From NCBI RefSeq assembly GCF_947179515.1, contig NC_067477.1, positions 75,200,644 through 75,264,643 on the forward strand: a DNA stretch of 64,000 bases, read 5' to 3'. Positions 46,330-59,253 of the stretch are shown in pieces. Each line of letters starts with the position of its first letter. Positions within the stretch are counted from its first letter, which is position 1. The notes under the pieces are model-generated. The model was not told where the DNA came from. It saw nothing but the letters and a program-made list of their open reading frames with translations, and searched no databases. The stretch is from Apodemus sylvaticus (taxonomy: Eukaryota > Chordata > Mammalia > Rodentia > Muridae). Both the position numbers and the translations under genes were made by a program.

Positions 46330-47185
46330 TCTACACAGAGGTGAATGAATAAACAAGAACAAGAAGATAATGTGTAAACATCATATTCTTCACTAAAGTT
46401 AGCATCCTATATTCATCTCTTTGGTAATTTAATATGTCAATTGTACACATTCTATAAATTCAATGGATATGATATGTCAGCAAAAATGCCTTTCTGAGTC
46501 ATTAGATCATTTTAGTTTGTATGTTGGAGAGGTGGAAAAACTTATTGAAAAGATTGCCTTCTCTGAAAAATTATGAAACAATAAAATGAAAAATCTTCTT
46601 GAAATGATTAGTCTGAAGTAATATTATCAGTTGTTTTTTTACTTCATCTCAGTTAAATGTGTTTCCATCAGGCCTTCTGAATGGAGCAGTGATGTTCTGG
46701 TGAAGCAGACATTGTAAATATTTTTCTTACATCCCCTACGGGAACTCTTGACTAAGGAGTCACTCCTACTCCCTACTCAGAAAATAGTCAAAGTTTGGTG
46801 CAATTCCATTTATGAGTGATTCTAAAGTAGGCCTTTTCCATCTGGAATTCTTGGTGATTCTACTCTAGCAAGTGTCCAGGGGAAAAATTAATCATGTTTT
46901 TCCATGTAATAAGAGTGTTGACTCTCAAAAAATATATGTGCACACAAATAATGAACTTGGACTTTTAAATACTGGTAAGATTAAAGTCAAACATCTATTT
47001 GCTCATATTCTTATACTGACAATTCTATATGCAGAAGGGATAATCATTTATTCAAGCTGTCCCTGAATTCTATCCTGTTAAGTTTCTATGTATTTTCTAC
47101 AAAAATATTTACATAATTAGCATCTGTTTTATTTTTATTCTCTTATTTCATAACTATGTGCATTTTGCCCATGTGTTTGAGTGTG
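46330..47185. other. Unassigned AT-rich sequence
   Basis: No repeat family or gene recognised. Confidence 0.35.
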
Positions 47186-47197
47186 TGTGTTTAAAAA

Positions 47198-48369
47198 TGC
47201 ATGGTATTGGTACAGTGACAGGCAGGCAGATCAATGGAACAGGATTGAAGATCCAGAAATGAACCCACACACCTATAGCCACTTGATCCTCGACAAAGGG
47301 GCAGAAAACATCCAATGGAAAAAAGATAGCCTTTTCAACAAATGGTGCTGGTTCAACTGGAGGTCAGCATGAAGAAGAATGCGAATTGATCCATCCTTTT
47401 CTCCTTGTACTAAGCTCAACTCCAAATGGATCAAGGACCACTACATAAAGCCAGACACTCTGAAGCTAATAGAAAAAGAAACTGGGGAAGACCCCTGAGG
47501 ACATCAGTACAGGGGGAAAGTTCCTGAACAGAACACCAATAGCTTATGCTCTAAGATCAAGAATTGACAAATGGGACATCATAAAATTACAAAGTTTCTA
47601 TAAGGCAAAGGACACCATCAAAAGGGCAAATCAGCAACCAACAAATTGGGAAAAGATCTTCACCAACCCTACATCAGATAGAGGGCTAATATCCAATATA
47701 TATAAAGAACTCAAGAAGTTAGACTCCAGAAAACCAAATAACCCTATTAAAAAATGGAGTACAGAGTTAAACAAAGAATTTTCACTGGAAGAACTTTGGA
47801 TGGAGGAGAAGCATCTTAAAAAATGCTCAACTTCATTAGTCATTAGGGAAATGCAAATCAAAACAACCCTGAGATTTCACCTTACACCAGTCAGAATGGC
47901 TAAGATTAAAAATTTAGGAGACAGCAGATGTTGGCAAGGATGTGGAGAAAGAGGAACACTCCTCCACTGCTGGTGGGGTTGCAAAATGGTACAACCACTC
48001 TGGAAATCAGTCTGGTGGTTCCTCCAAAAACTGGGCACCTCACTTCCAGAAGATCCTGCTATACCACTCCTGGGCATATAACCAGAAGATTTCCCAGCAT
48101 GTAGTAAGGATACATGTTCCACTATGTTCATAGCAGCCCTATTTATAATTGCCAGAAGCTGGAAAGAATCCAGGTATCCCTCAACAGAAGAGTGGATGCA
48201 AAAAAAAATGTGGTATATATACACAATGGAGTACTATTCAGTCAATAGAAACAATGAATTCATGAAATTCTTAGGCAAATGGATGGAGCTAGAGAACATC
48301 ATACTAAGTGAGATAACCCAGACTCAAAAGATGAACCATGGTATGCACTCACTAATAAGTGGATATTAA
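47198..48369 (+). pseudogene. L1 F ORF2 C-terminal remnant
   Basis: Frames 47181-47372, 47800-48081 and 48124-48369 are pieces of the ORF2 C-terminal region, separated by indels. The C-terminal motif is intact: CWQGCGERGTLLHCWWGC. Ends with GMHSLISGY and a stop at 48367-48369. Confidence 0.88.
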
Positions 48370-48648
48370 CCTAGAAAACTGGAATACCAAAAATATAATC
48401 CACACATCAAATGAGGTACAAGAAGAATGGAGGAGTGGCCCCTTGTTCTGGAAAGACTCAGTGAAGCATTATAGGGCAAAACCAGAACAGGGAAGTGGGA
48501 AGGGTTGGGTGGGAAAACAGGGGGAGGGAAGGGGGCTGATGGGACTTGTCGGGAGTGGGGGTCTAGAAAAGGGGATATCATTCGAAATGTAAATAAAATA
48601 TATATCAAATAAAAAAAGAAAAAAAGAATTTCCAAAATAAAAAAAAAA
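47198..48648 (+). mobile_element. 5'-truncated L1 (element F)
   Basis: Begins in ORF2 at 'tgcatggtattggtacagtg' and runs through the C-terminal domain to the G-rich 3' UTR (48489-48570) and a long interrupted A tail. A 9-bp repeat gtttaaaaa at 47189-47197 and 48649-48657 is a possible TSD. Closely related to young copies, with a few indels. Confidence 0.92.
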
Positions 48649-48659
48649 GTTTAAAAAAA

Positions 48660-49160
48660 GTCAGTTATTGCTAATTGTGCCTGTGAAGTCTTAGAGGATT
48701 AAAGCAGTTTACATGTAGCCACATTTACCTACATATGTTTGTAACTCTGTAACTTGCTGGTGTTTATAGGCAAGATGGGCAAAAGCTGTCACACTAGAAT
48801 ACAGGTTTTATCAAAGATATCCAATACATTATCTAAAGTTAGAAAACATCAAAGTTTAGTGGCATAGGCAGTTGGAGGGAAGTGTGAATGAACACCCAAA
48901 CCTCCCTGGAATTGCCTCAAAAGAGTGCTAACATGATGCATGTGTAAAGACTGTGTGTGTGTAGGTCACTGGATGTCAGTCCAAAATTAGATCATGGCCC
49001 AAAAATATCATCATATATACCATTTGTGAATCCCATGAAGGAGTTTCCCTAGAAGACAAAGACAAGGTATTATAAAGTGTTAAAGATGAAGCAATGTGAT
49101 GCACATGGTTAGTTCTTTAGTTATCGTTTAGAAACAATGGGAGAGAGAGAGAGAGACAGA

Positions 49161-49223
<63 letters not shown>

Positions 49224-49437
49224 ATTTAAGGCTAGAAATTTAAATATCCTTAGCTGATGAATTGACAATGGAAATGTACACACAATAGATGAGCATTCAG
49301 CTGGAAGAACTAGAAAAATTTATAATGAATTTTATAAAGGAGACCAATACACAAACATTTCATGTTCTTTCTCATATGCAGTTCCTAGTTCCAAATTGTC
49401 TAATGAGACTTTAAATGTCAGAGTACAAAAGATGAAA
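48660..49437. other. Unassigned sequence containing a GA microsatellite
   Basis: No gene. Includes the GA repeat listed separately. Confidence 0.4.
49139..49220. repeat. (GA)n microsatellite, imperfect
   Basis: Long purine run of GAGAGA with two interruptions (gacagagaggg) in its first 30 bases. Homopurine/homopyrimidine mirror-repeat type. Confidence 0.95.
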
Positions 49438-50098
49438 TTATTCAGCATTCCTTTATGTTAAAAATCTTGAAATGATCAGGAATTCAAGGCCCATACCTAA
49501 ACTTAGTAAAAGCCTATACAGCAAACCAGTAGCTAACATCAAACTGACTGGAGAGAAACCTGAAGCAATCCTACCAAAATCAGGGAGCAGACAAGGCTGC
49601 CCACTCTCTCCCTATCTATTTAATATAGTACTTCAAGTTCTAGATAGAGCAATTAGACAAGAGAATGTCAAATGGATACGAATTGGGAAGGAAGAAGTTA
49701 AAATATCACTATTTGCAGATGGTATGATCCTATATTTAAGTGACCCCAAAAAATTCCACCAGCAAACTTCTAAAGCTGATAAACAGCTTCAGCAAAGTGG
49801 CTGAATATAAAATAAACTCAAACAAATCAGTAGACTTCCTGTGCTCAAAGGATAAACCAGCTGGGAAAGAAATTAGGGAAATGACACACTTCACAATAGT
49901 CACAAATAATATTATATACCTTGGTGTGACTCTAACCAAATAAGGGAAATATCTGTATGACAGGAACTTCAAGTCTTTGAAGAAAGAAATTGACCTCAGA
50001 AGATGGAAAGATCTCCCTTGCTAATGGATTGGCAGGATTAATATAGCAAAAATGGCCATCTTGCCAAAAGCAATATACAGATTCAATGCAATCCCCAA
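49438..50098 (+). mobile_element. L1 ORF2 fragment (element G), lacking both ends
   Basis: Plus strand from 'attattcagcattcctttatg' to 'attcaatgcaatcccc'. This is the reverse-transcriptase palm region only. Frame 49472-49804 has SKPVANIKLTGEKPEAILPKSGSRQGCPLSPYLFNIVLQVLDRAI. The FADD box reads FADG (49721 area), so an active-site Asp is lost. No 3' UTR or tail is present, so the copy was truncated at both ends after or during insertion. Confidence 0.85.
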
Positions 50099-50099
50099 A

Positions 50100-52160
50100 A
50101 TAAAGAAATTCTGACATGACTACGTGTTATAGAGCTCTACAGACGAATAACAGGATATAGATGACATGATGATGAAATTGGGAAAAACGATTGTTGATGG
50201 TAGTTGTAGAAGGAAAAGGGGAATAATCCAAGAGGAATAGGAGGAGAAAACTTATAAGATATTGGGAAATCACACCATTTTATGTTTACCTGAAATTGCA
50301 TATAATATAATAAATATAATATAATTAACAGATGTATCTTTGTGTGTCTCTGTGTATAAGTGTATATACATATATACATATTTTAAATCTTTTACTTGAA
50401 TAATTTAAGTAAACATAATAGTTAATATCTCTTAAGGTAATAAAGCTCCCCATAAGAGCCAGAGACTGTATATAAATCTTAGTAACAAGCTTGATTAATT
50501 TCTTTTGGAGTTTGTTTTATGGGATCTGGACTGTTCAAGGGGTCCCAAAAAATAAGGTAATATCTCATTGCTGAAGACACTTTGTAGTTCAGACACAGAA
50601 TCTAGAAGCCCCTGAGATTATTCTGACCTGGCATTCTCTTCCCTGAGGAGTAGTATTTATGTTTCTAGAAAGTGTTATATAAGCCTTTGATGGAAGAAGG
50701 CAACCAATTGTCCTACCTAGCACCCTTACCTAGTCCCTTACAGCCAACATGACATAAAAACCCTGAGACTGTAACAGTAGCACCCAAATCTTTGAAGTAC
50801 ACAAAAGCAGTCTACCTGGACTAAATGTCTTCTCAAAAGGGAGGAAATCATGCCTGTTATTCGAAACCTAGCCACTACTTCAGTCTTGTGGGCTTATGGA
50901 ACTTATAGAAAGACCTGAAACTACCACTTTATTAACCCAGTATATTTATCCTTATATCCACAAATAAGCATAACCCTTACATCCCATCAAAGATGCTTCT
51001 TCTCACAGAACAGAAAGACTACTATCAAACCCTATAACTAGTCAAAAGGTAGAAAACAACAGACCATGAGTATATCAAGACCAATTTCAATATCTACAGC
51101 ACAAAGTTTATACATAAGGTTCAGGAACATCCTTGCAGAGGAAAAGAGAAAATGTAGAAATCAGAGGACCAATAATGACAGAAAAGCTACAGCCATGAAA
51201 CAGCAACAACCTAAACAGTAACAGCATCTGCAGTATCAATGTGGGTGGGGAAAATCTCATGAGGCCACAACTCTCCTAAAAACTAAAGGAAATTGCTGAC
51301 CTCCAAGATAAGAATTTGTTTTTATAGGGATGAGTTCTTGATTGGTAGCTCAATAGTGAGTGGGACAGCATTAATATCTTATAGGCAAAAAATACTAAAG
51401 GGATACTGCAAGTTTTATTTATTTGTGTGCATATGTGTATGTGAGCAAGAATATTAATTAAGAAATGATGGACCATGAAATATAGTGGTAATGGTAGGTT
51501 GCTGAATATAGAAGGGGGAATTATATTAATACAGCACACATACATGGAAAGTATAAGAAGAAATTCAATGAAAAGAAGACTGGGTTGATGTTATTTTGAT
51601 AAACAATGATAGATTATGTAACCTATTGAAGTGGTATTTCAGTGTAACTTTTGAGATTCCCTAGTTTCTCAATTACTGTTGTTTTGATTAGAATATTTTC
51701 ATTATAACCCAAAATATCACACATCAGCACACTTTCCTCTTTTCTAGCTCCTAACAGCTGATATATATTTTTGTTTATCAGCTGTTGTATTTGTATATTC
51801 CTTATATAATAAATTTCGTATGTGACCCTATGGAAAAGTTATTTCAAGCTCAGCTATTAGGTATAGCATCTATTGGTTCTATTTTGGAAGTTTTATGAAT
51901 GCTATCATTGTAAATGTTCATATCTTTCATGCAGATCTATGGTTTATTTTATTTGGGGTATATTGAAAAATGGACTTACTGATAATAAAGTCCAAGTTTA
52001 ATGCTTTGATGAAAAGAGCAACTGAGAATGTAAGATTTCTTTTCACTAACAATGTATGAGCAATCCACATTTCTTCTAGCATTGTTATTTCTGTTTTTTA
52101 CTTGGATTTTACAAAGAAGACATTTCCCTTAGGGACAATGAGTTTCAACATCTTGCATAG
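50100..52160. other. Unassigned sequence
   Basis: No gene or repeat confidently seen. Short antisense frame 51276-51545 lacks recognisable features. Confidence 0.4.
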
Positions 52161-52164
52161 ACTT

Positions 52165-52835
52165 ACTTGATATATCTTACTTTAACTTCTTTGAAGAAAT
52201 GTCTTCAAATCTCTGCCATTCTCAGTCAGGTTAAATTGACTAGTCATTATTATGTATTTTGAATTCAAGTCTCTTATGTTTTTACATTCTGTCCCTTAAC
52301 TATCACAACTTCTTCACTTTGATGAATTCCAATTTTTAGTTTTCTTACTATTCTTTCATTCATCATATTTTAGAACCTTATTATATTTCATACAGATTTT
52401 TTCCTATGTTCTTTAGAGGAATTTTATACCTTTAATTCTTACACTTAATATCTTTTTCCATTTGGGATTTATTCTGTTATATATATAAAGAATGGAAGTC
52501 GAAATGTTATAGAATTGCTGATACCATAACCAACATCTCCATTAGACAGTTTGCACGACATTGGTGAGAATTAGTTGGTCATAATGTTCAGTTTTATTTC
52601 CAGATTGTGGATTGTATTGAATTGATAAATATTCCCTATGTTGATTGTATTACTGGAACTTCATAGGGATATTTGAAACCATAAAATGTAAGTACTTTAC
52701 ATCTTAAATCTTTCCAGATGGTTTTAACAATCAGAATTAATATGTTAGTTATTAATACAAATTAAGCATATGGAAAACTGGTATTTTGCAGAGATGGTGG
52801 TAAATGTATTGATGAGCCTAGGATAGATTGCTGTC
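52165..52835 (-). mobile_element. Probable ancient L1 fragment (L1M-like), ORF2 region
   Basis: Plus-strand blocks read in the order of the reverse complement of mammalian L1 ORF2 C-terminal coding: 'tgaagaaatgtcttcaaatc' (52190), 'tttgatgaattccaatttt' (52318), 'tccatttgggatttattctg' (52456), 'ttagttggtcataatgttca' (52571) and 'gattgtattactggaactt' (52642), with the expected spacing. Sequence identity is low, far lower than in the other L1s here. This suggests an insertion before rodent L1 subfamilies arose. Confidence 0.6.
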
Positions 52836-52924
52836 TTAAAAATGAGTTTTTCTAATTAAGTGAACACAAAATATGTTTAGATATATATAGTTTTTTTATT
52901 TCCTTAGATTAATTTTCAGAGCTT

Positions 52925-53152
52925 TATTTTTTGTTTTAGTAATTATGTTTAATTTATTTTATTTCTGATTTGTGCATGTATGTGTTCTTATTTGTGTGTA
53001 TGAATACTATGTACAAATAAGTGCCCGCAGAAGCCAGGAGTCGGCTTTAGAGGCTCTACCATTGGAGTTATAGGCAGCATGCTATATCAAACTTCAGTGT
53101 TCTGAAAGCATACCCGTCACTCCTAACTGCTCAGCCATTGCTCCAGCCGGAA
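52925..53152 (-). mobile_element. B3 / old B2 SINE
   Basis: On the plus strand: 'agtgcccgcagaagccagga', 'ctaccattggagttatagg', then 'cctaactgctcagccattgctccagcc' (reverse complement of the tRNA-like head) at 53126-53152. Orientation is minus. Good order and spacing, moderately diverged. Confidence 0.85.
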
Positions 53153-53639
53153 GGGTTCATGCTTTTGATTATACAATTATTGCATTTATTTTTCCAAATA
53201 GACTCTTACATTTTTGTTCTTGAGAAAACAATCTTCATGGAATAATGTTATTATTATGATATTGAAATTGCACATCATTGTGTGCAGAAATTCAATTGAT
53301 TTATCAGTATTTGTCTTATAATTAACAACTTGGTGGGCTAATTAAGTAGTTTTAAAAGTTTTGTTTCAGAACATTTGATTATCTTGAAATTATCAAAAGT
53401 CTATGATGTGAATCACAACATGTATATCATATGTACACAATAAACCTTTGTTCTCTTTCAATGTCGGTGCCATTTTATCTTTTTCTTTTCTTTTTTCTTC
53501 TTTCTTTTATTTTTCCTTCTCTCTTTTTTTCTTGACTACTCGCATGGACAAAACTGAGTAAAATATTAAATAGATTATTTTAGAAAGATATCCTAATATT
53601 GTTCCTAATTCTAAACATGCCATATTTTTCTGTTTGTTT

Positions 53640-53790
53640 ATTTGTTTATTTGGGGGACAAAGTCTCATTAATTCAAAGCTGGCATTGAAAACTCACTATG
53701 TAGCTAAACCGGACCTTAAACTTTTGATTCTCTGGTTTCTTTTCCCAAGGAAATTTCAGGCATGTACCATCATGGTTTTTCTTTAATCTT
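53640..53790 (-). mobile_element. Diverged B1-like SINE
   Basis: 'gggggacaaagtctcatt' (53651), 'actcactatgtagctaaacc' (53691) and 'caggcatgtaccatcatgg' (53757) are in the order of a reverse-complement B1. Diverged. Confidence 0.6.
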
Positions 53791-54131
53791 ATCTGAGATG
53801 ACTAATTATGGGCTTTTTAAAAATTAACATATAAGGTTGAAGAAGCTGTATTTTTTCCAGTTAATAATCTTTCTCTTTTTAACCATGAAGGAGTCATGAT
53901 ATAGGTGCATTGAACTAATTAATTAAATTATTACATTAAACTTCCATATACTCCATTATTTTAAGTTATATTGATTAGGTTTAATATGCTAAATCAATCC
54001 ATCATTCTTGGAATATGCTCCATTTTTGCTGGGTATAATATTTTATGTTTTTAAAATTCAGTTTACTACTGTTTTGCTGAGAAATATTGTTTTTTATTTG
54101 TTTGTTTTGTGTGTATGTTTGCATATATTTA

Positions 54132-54184
54132 GTGTGTGTGTGTGTATGTGTGTGTGTGTGTGTGTGTGAGTGTGTGTGTGTGTG
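54132..54184. repeat. (GT)n microsatellite
   Basis: About 26 GT units with two interruptions (gtat, gagt). Confidence 0.95.
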
Positions 54185-54189
54185 GTTCT

Positions 54190-54330
54190 TTACTGTAGGA
54201 CTTACACTGAGGTCAGAGGAAGACTTCGCAAGTTCATTCTTTTTTTCTACTATGTAGATTCTGAAGACAGAACCTAGGTTGTATGGCTTCACATGCACTT
54301 TACCTATGGGGTTGTCTTACAAGCCATTTG
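54190..54330 (-). mobile_element. Probable B3-like SINE fragment
   Basis: 'tgaggtcagaggaagacttc' (54209), 'aagttcattc' and 'atgtagattctgaagacaga' (54252), then 'acatgcactttacctatggg' (54291), in the order of a reverse-complement B3 SINE. Diverged and its head is incomplete. Confidence 0.55.
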
Positions 54331-54334
54331 TGGA

Positions 54335-55082
54335 ATTCTTATCTGTGGCTCCTGACTCTCATTCTCTAGATATAAGTAAAACTCTGGCCCCTTGTCACAA
54401 AAGATGCTTTGTGCAACTGCTGGAGACAGTAATATAAAGATACAATTGATCAAAGTATTAAAAATCACTGATCATGTGGTACCCAATCTCTATTAAAACA
54501 TTTACAATACAACCCCTAAACCTAATAATCAGGTTAACACTGAAGAGGAAGAAAAAAGATTTTAAGAACCTGGAATCTTGTTGACAGGTAGTGTTTCTAT
54601 ACAAGAGAGAGTCTATAACTGTTAAATTTCAGCAACATACTTGCCTAACAAGAACTGAAAATTGATAACAGCAATTGAAAAGCAAATGTGAATTGGGAAA
54701 ATCTCATACAATGTGCCATATCTAAGTGAAGAACTATAAGCAATTAAGGATACTAAGAGAAAGAAATAATTTTTAAAGGATAAGTCCTTTTATATGTTAT
54801 CTAATTCCCAGCAGTCATATTTGAACATATACATGAGCCACACAAAATGAGCTCAGATTGTTGTGTTTATAAATATGTATATATCGATATATATAGCTAT
54901 GATATTTTAATAATAATATGCCATGAATTTGACAAGGAGCCAGTAAGGGAATGCAAGGAGCTACAGGAAGAAATCAGAATGGAAAAATGGTGTAAATATG
55001 CTACTCATACACAAAAATATAAAAGGAATGATCAAGTTCAAGTAAATTTTAAAAAAATATTGGTTTTATTAGCAATGAAATA
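54335..55082. other. Unassigned AT-rich sequence
   Basis: Only frame 54847-55083 (78 codons), without a recognisable domain. Confidence 0.35.
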
Positions 55083-55225
55083 AGTCAGGCATCATGACAC
55101 AATCTACTTTCCCAGTATCTAGAGACTGAGATAGGAGAATATTGACTGCAAGAGCAAACTGTGTGCCAACAAGTTCTACACTAACGTGAACAAGCCAATG
55201 AGAACCTGTATATACAAATAGGCAA
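55083..55225 (+). mobile_element. Diverged B1/B4-like SINE
   Basis: 'gtcaggcatcatgacacaat' (55084), 'tcccagtatctagagactga' (55111), 'gataggagaatattgactgc' and 'gagaacctgt' (55200) run in B1 order. Diverged, no clear tail. Confidence 0.6.
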
Positions 55226-55229
55226 ATTC

Positions 55230-58010
55230 CTTCTGTAAGTTATCCTTGAAGATCTCCTGGAGGGGAAAAGAATTATCCAAACAGCATAGGAGATATTAAA
55301 AGAAGGATAAAAATTTGGCATCTCTATAATATCCTACTTGATGCCTTATAGTGAAACATAATCATTAGGAAAAATATACTCTATTATGACTTACTAGTTA
55401 GCAATAAATGAGATAAAATATACAATGGTAAATTTAATAAACTTTACAAAGCAACTTAGACATATGGCAGACAATCATATTTAAAGAGCCAGAGCTTGGA
55501 AGAATCTTTAATGGAGACCCACAAAATGAGACCTAATGTAATCAGATATAACATGAAAATAAGGAAACCTGGAGAAATTGCTGTTATGTTTTGATTTTTA
55601 TTTTTTCTTAAGAAGAAAATAGTTGATATTGTAGAGTCTTAGAGACTAAGGAAGAAAAAGTATATCTCATGACTGAAGTCTCAGGGATAAGGAATTCATA
55701 TTCAGTGTCTTAAAATTTGCTGCGGTATGGTCGAGTTTAGCCAGTGTGGAAGGGGCTTCCTGGGAAGATAGAGAAGGTTGATTCTTTTCTCATTTTTCCT
55801 CATCTCCAAATTGATCCAGTTTATATTTGAAGAAGATGCAACTTTTCTTCTATATTGCAAGAAGAACAAGGTAAGTGTCTTTGAAGGCCAGCTTGTGCAG
55901 GGCATGGCAAGGAGATGTAAGCTTATTTTTATTTTTGTATATCTTATATATATAGTGTATATTTTGTATAAAATTTGTATATTTATATACAATACATTGT
56001 CTCAGGGAATCTGCACACATAATGCCCCACATTAATACTGATGAAGAATGTTTCCATTTTATTCTTGACAGAAGGTATTACAGAATTTAAAAAAAAAAGA
56101 AATTTTATATTTTTTCAATTTGATGGCATGCTAGAATAGGTTTTATGATAACTTTTTTTACTAATCATTGTTATATTTTTAATATTTACATTTTGAAATG
56201 TTTTGGTTTGATCATTGATATCTTTTAAAAATGAATTTTATTGATTTGACTGGGAATTTCTTCCCTTTTTTCCCTTTATCTCCAGCTGGAATCCTCCTAA
56301 GTTTTGAATAAGATTCAACTTCTACATATCAACTCTCAGTAGTTTCTTTTCAGTTGCATATGCTCCATCTCTCTCAATAAACCATTTTAGAATTATCTGC
56401 CAGTGTTGTGACACATTTCTTTCTAATTAATTCAGCAAGAAACATTAATCATCTGTGAACAGAGATATCTTCTTACATAATCACAGGGAAGTTGCCATAC
56501 AAGGCACATTTAGCATTGATACCATCTTTTATGTAATATAAATTGTATTTTAAATTCTACTGACTGTCAAGTGTGCCAATAATATCTTTCAGAAACTTGA
56601 GACCCTAAGAGGCAAAGAAATTCCTGTGAGTTTTAATTCTTTGAACTACAAACTCTCTAAGATATTTTGCTTTTTAAAAATATTAAAATAATGTTGACAT
56701 TTGTTAAAATCCATTGTAGACTGTTTTATAATTGAATTGGCTTCCTGCTTTCTATGATTAGATGAAGATAAAGGTAATTGGGTGAAAATATCACTGGAGT
56801 GACAAGTTCACCTATTTACAGAATAGGTAATGTAAATCTATTACATAATGGCTGAAGCTAATTTTAGTCAATTAGTTAAAAAAATTGTCTCAATTTATCT
56901 TCAAAAACACATTTTTCTGTAATTAATAATTTATGAAATAATACATTAAAAGCTGCATGAATATTAGTGCTTCAAAAACATTTTATCCAATGCTTAAATA
57001 ATCTGTTCAGGGCATTTTCTTCATTGTAATTTCTATGGCCATTGTAAAATGCTGACTTCTAAATCTGTATTTTCTTTTATATGTAATAGGGTATTTGAAG
57101 TTCTCTATTTCAAAAGGAACACAATTTTCTCCAAATTCTCATTTTTCTTGTTTTTAAATAATTGCTTATACATATCAATGAATTTATATTTACTTCAATA
57201 TGGCCTAAATGTTGCTGTTTTCTAAACATTTATATTTTGGAATTTAATATTCAGTATGATTGCTCACAAAGACAGGGCATTTAGTAAGTAATTTAGACAT
57301 AGACATTCATTTACATAATGAAGCCAGACAATTATAAGGATTTTTTTAGCAACCTGTGAACCCAGGAGCTCATTTGTTTGGACCTATGTACATAACACTT
57401 ATATATGTTTGAGCAATATACATATCTGTACTCTAAAAAAGGTACCTAGTGATGTGTTGCCAAAATAGGAACCCCTCTTCATTAATCTATACATAAACTC
57501 CACTCCAAAAACTGGGAAAGATTTCTCTTTAGTTTAATGACCATCATACTTAGATTCTGGTCAATAATGCCATAGTTTGTGTCCAAAAATTGAACTTTTA
57601 TGGAGAGTTCTCTATTTATCATCTGATGTCTATGCATAACTGCACATACTAGCTCAAAGTCAGTTCTAGTATGGGAGAGTATGCGTAGTATAGAAGTCAT
57701 ATAACTTAAATATGCCAGTCAAATACAGGAAAATCTAAATTATATCTTTCAGTAATGAACACCTTCTTCATTTCAGACCTGAGCAAGAGAAGCCCAAGGC
57801 ATAATAACATGGGGACCATGACAGCATATTTAAATTTTAATCTACACCATCATTTTCTTTGAATAAATAAATCATGCTATTTGATAATCATTGTGAGCTT
57901 TTATTTCTACTCTTTGAATAAGAGGGCAAGAACTTGGAAACATGTTACCTAGAACCTAACCTCCTGTAACATAAGCACAAGTATACATACACAAAGAATA
58001 CCCCAAAGCA
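55230..58010. other. Unassigned AT-rich intergenic sequence
   Basis: The longest stretch without a recognised repeat. Frames up to 96 codons (55702-55992, minus) show no domain; a 60-codon frame overlaps it on another phase. Nothing diagnostic seen. Confidence 0.4.
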
Positions 58011-58011
58011 C

Positions 58012-58386
58012 TATGGTGGTTTGAATGAGAAAGCCACCATATGTTCACATGCTTGAATGTTTGACTATAGGAGGTTGACTCTTTAGGAAGAATAGGAGGT
58101 ATGACCTTGTTGGAGAAGGTATATCACTGGGGATGAGTTTGGAAATTTCAAGATTCCATACCAGGCCCAAGATAGCTCTATTTGTTTCCATTACACAGAA
58201 AATGTGTGAATTCTCAGCTGCTGCTCCAGCACTATGCCTGCCTACCTGTTATAATTCTTCCTGCCTTGTAGACTGTGGATTATTAATACTATGAAAATTT
58301 AACAAGCCCTTACCACTAGAATGGTTTGTAAAATAAGTTTCCTTGCCATGGTATCTCTTTACAGTTATAGACTAGTAACTAAAGCA
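58012..58386 (+). mobile_element. Solo MaLR-type LTR
   Basis: Begins 'tatggtggtttgaatgaga', contains 'ccttgttggagaaggtatat', 'ctgctgctccagcactatgc', 'ttgccatggtatctctttac' and ends 'tagtaactaaagca'. Same order as the LTR at 13623 and the provirus LTRs. No internal region follows. Confidence 0.8.
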
Positions 58387-58547
58387 AGAAGTGATGGTGT
58401 TTGTGAGGTTTCCCCACCCCCTTTGAGTGAGAAGAGGTTTTGTAATCATAGAAAATATTCTGACTATATTCTTCCCTTCTTCTACTCCTGCCAATTCTTC
58501 TCCACCTCTCCTCTGCCTCAGACTCACTCCCTTTCTGTCTCTCATTG

Positions 58548-59192
58548 ACTACATGAAGCTCAAGAAGGAAGACCAAAGTGTGGGTGCATTGGTCCTTCTT
58601 AGAAAGGGAAGAAATACAGAGACAAAGTATAGAGCAGAGACTGAAGGAATGATCATCCAGATACTGTGCTACGGGGGGATCCATCCCATATAGAGACACC
58701 AAATCTAGATACTGTTGCTGATGCTAAGAAGTGCTTACTTGCAGGAGCCTGAGATAGCTGTCTCCTGAGAGGCCCTGACAGCCTTATAAATACAGAGGCA
58801 GATGCTCACAGCCAGCCATTGGAATGAGTGCTGATGCCCCAAAGGAGGAGTTAGATAAAGGACTAAAGGAGCTGAAGGGGTTTGCAACCCTTAGTAAGAA
58901 CAACAATTATCAATCAAACAGACACCCTAGAGCTGGAAGGGCTACGTCACCAACCAAGGAGCACACATGACCGCATATGTAGCAGAAGATGGCCTTGTCA
59001 GGCATCAATGAGAGGAGAAGCTGTTGGTCCTATGAAGGCTTGATAGATGCCCTATTGTAGGGGAACAGTGGTCAGAGAGGTGGGAGTGGGATGGGTGGAG
59101 GAACAGGGGGAGGGGGAAGAGATAGGGGCTTTCCCATAGCGGGGTAAACCAGGAAAGTGGATAACTTTTGAAATGTAAAAAAAAGTTAAAAA
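58548..59192 (+). mobile_element. 5'-truncated old L1, 3' UTR only
   Basis: Resembles the older (Lx-like and mouse-like) L1 3' UTR: 'gaagctcaagaaggaagacc' (58554), 'ccaaagtgtgg', 'gagacaaagtatagagcaga' (58619), 'gatccatcccatatagaga' (58677), 'cagatgctcacagccagcca' (58799), a G-rich tract at 59080-59150 and an A tail near 59177-59192. No ORF2 coding part present. Confidence 0.85.
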
Positions 59193-59253
59193 GGAGAAAA
59201 TAATAGCAATCTAAGAAAATCCTATTATTCTAACAACAGAACATAACAAACTA

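Noticed and set aside
55702..55992. 96-codon minus frame as a small protein
   Set aside because: It includes a low-complexity AT-rich part giving Tyr/Ile-rich sequence, lacks any recognisable domain, and has competing frames on the other strand.
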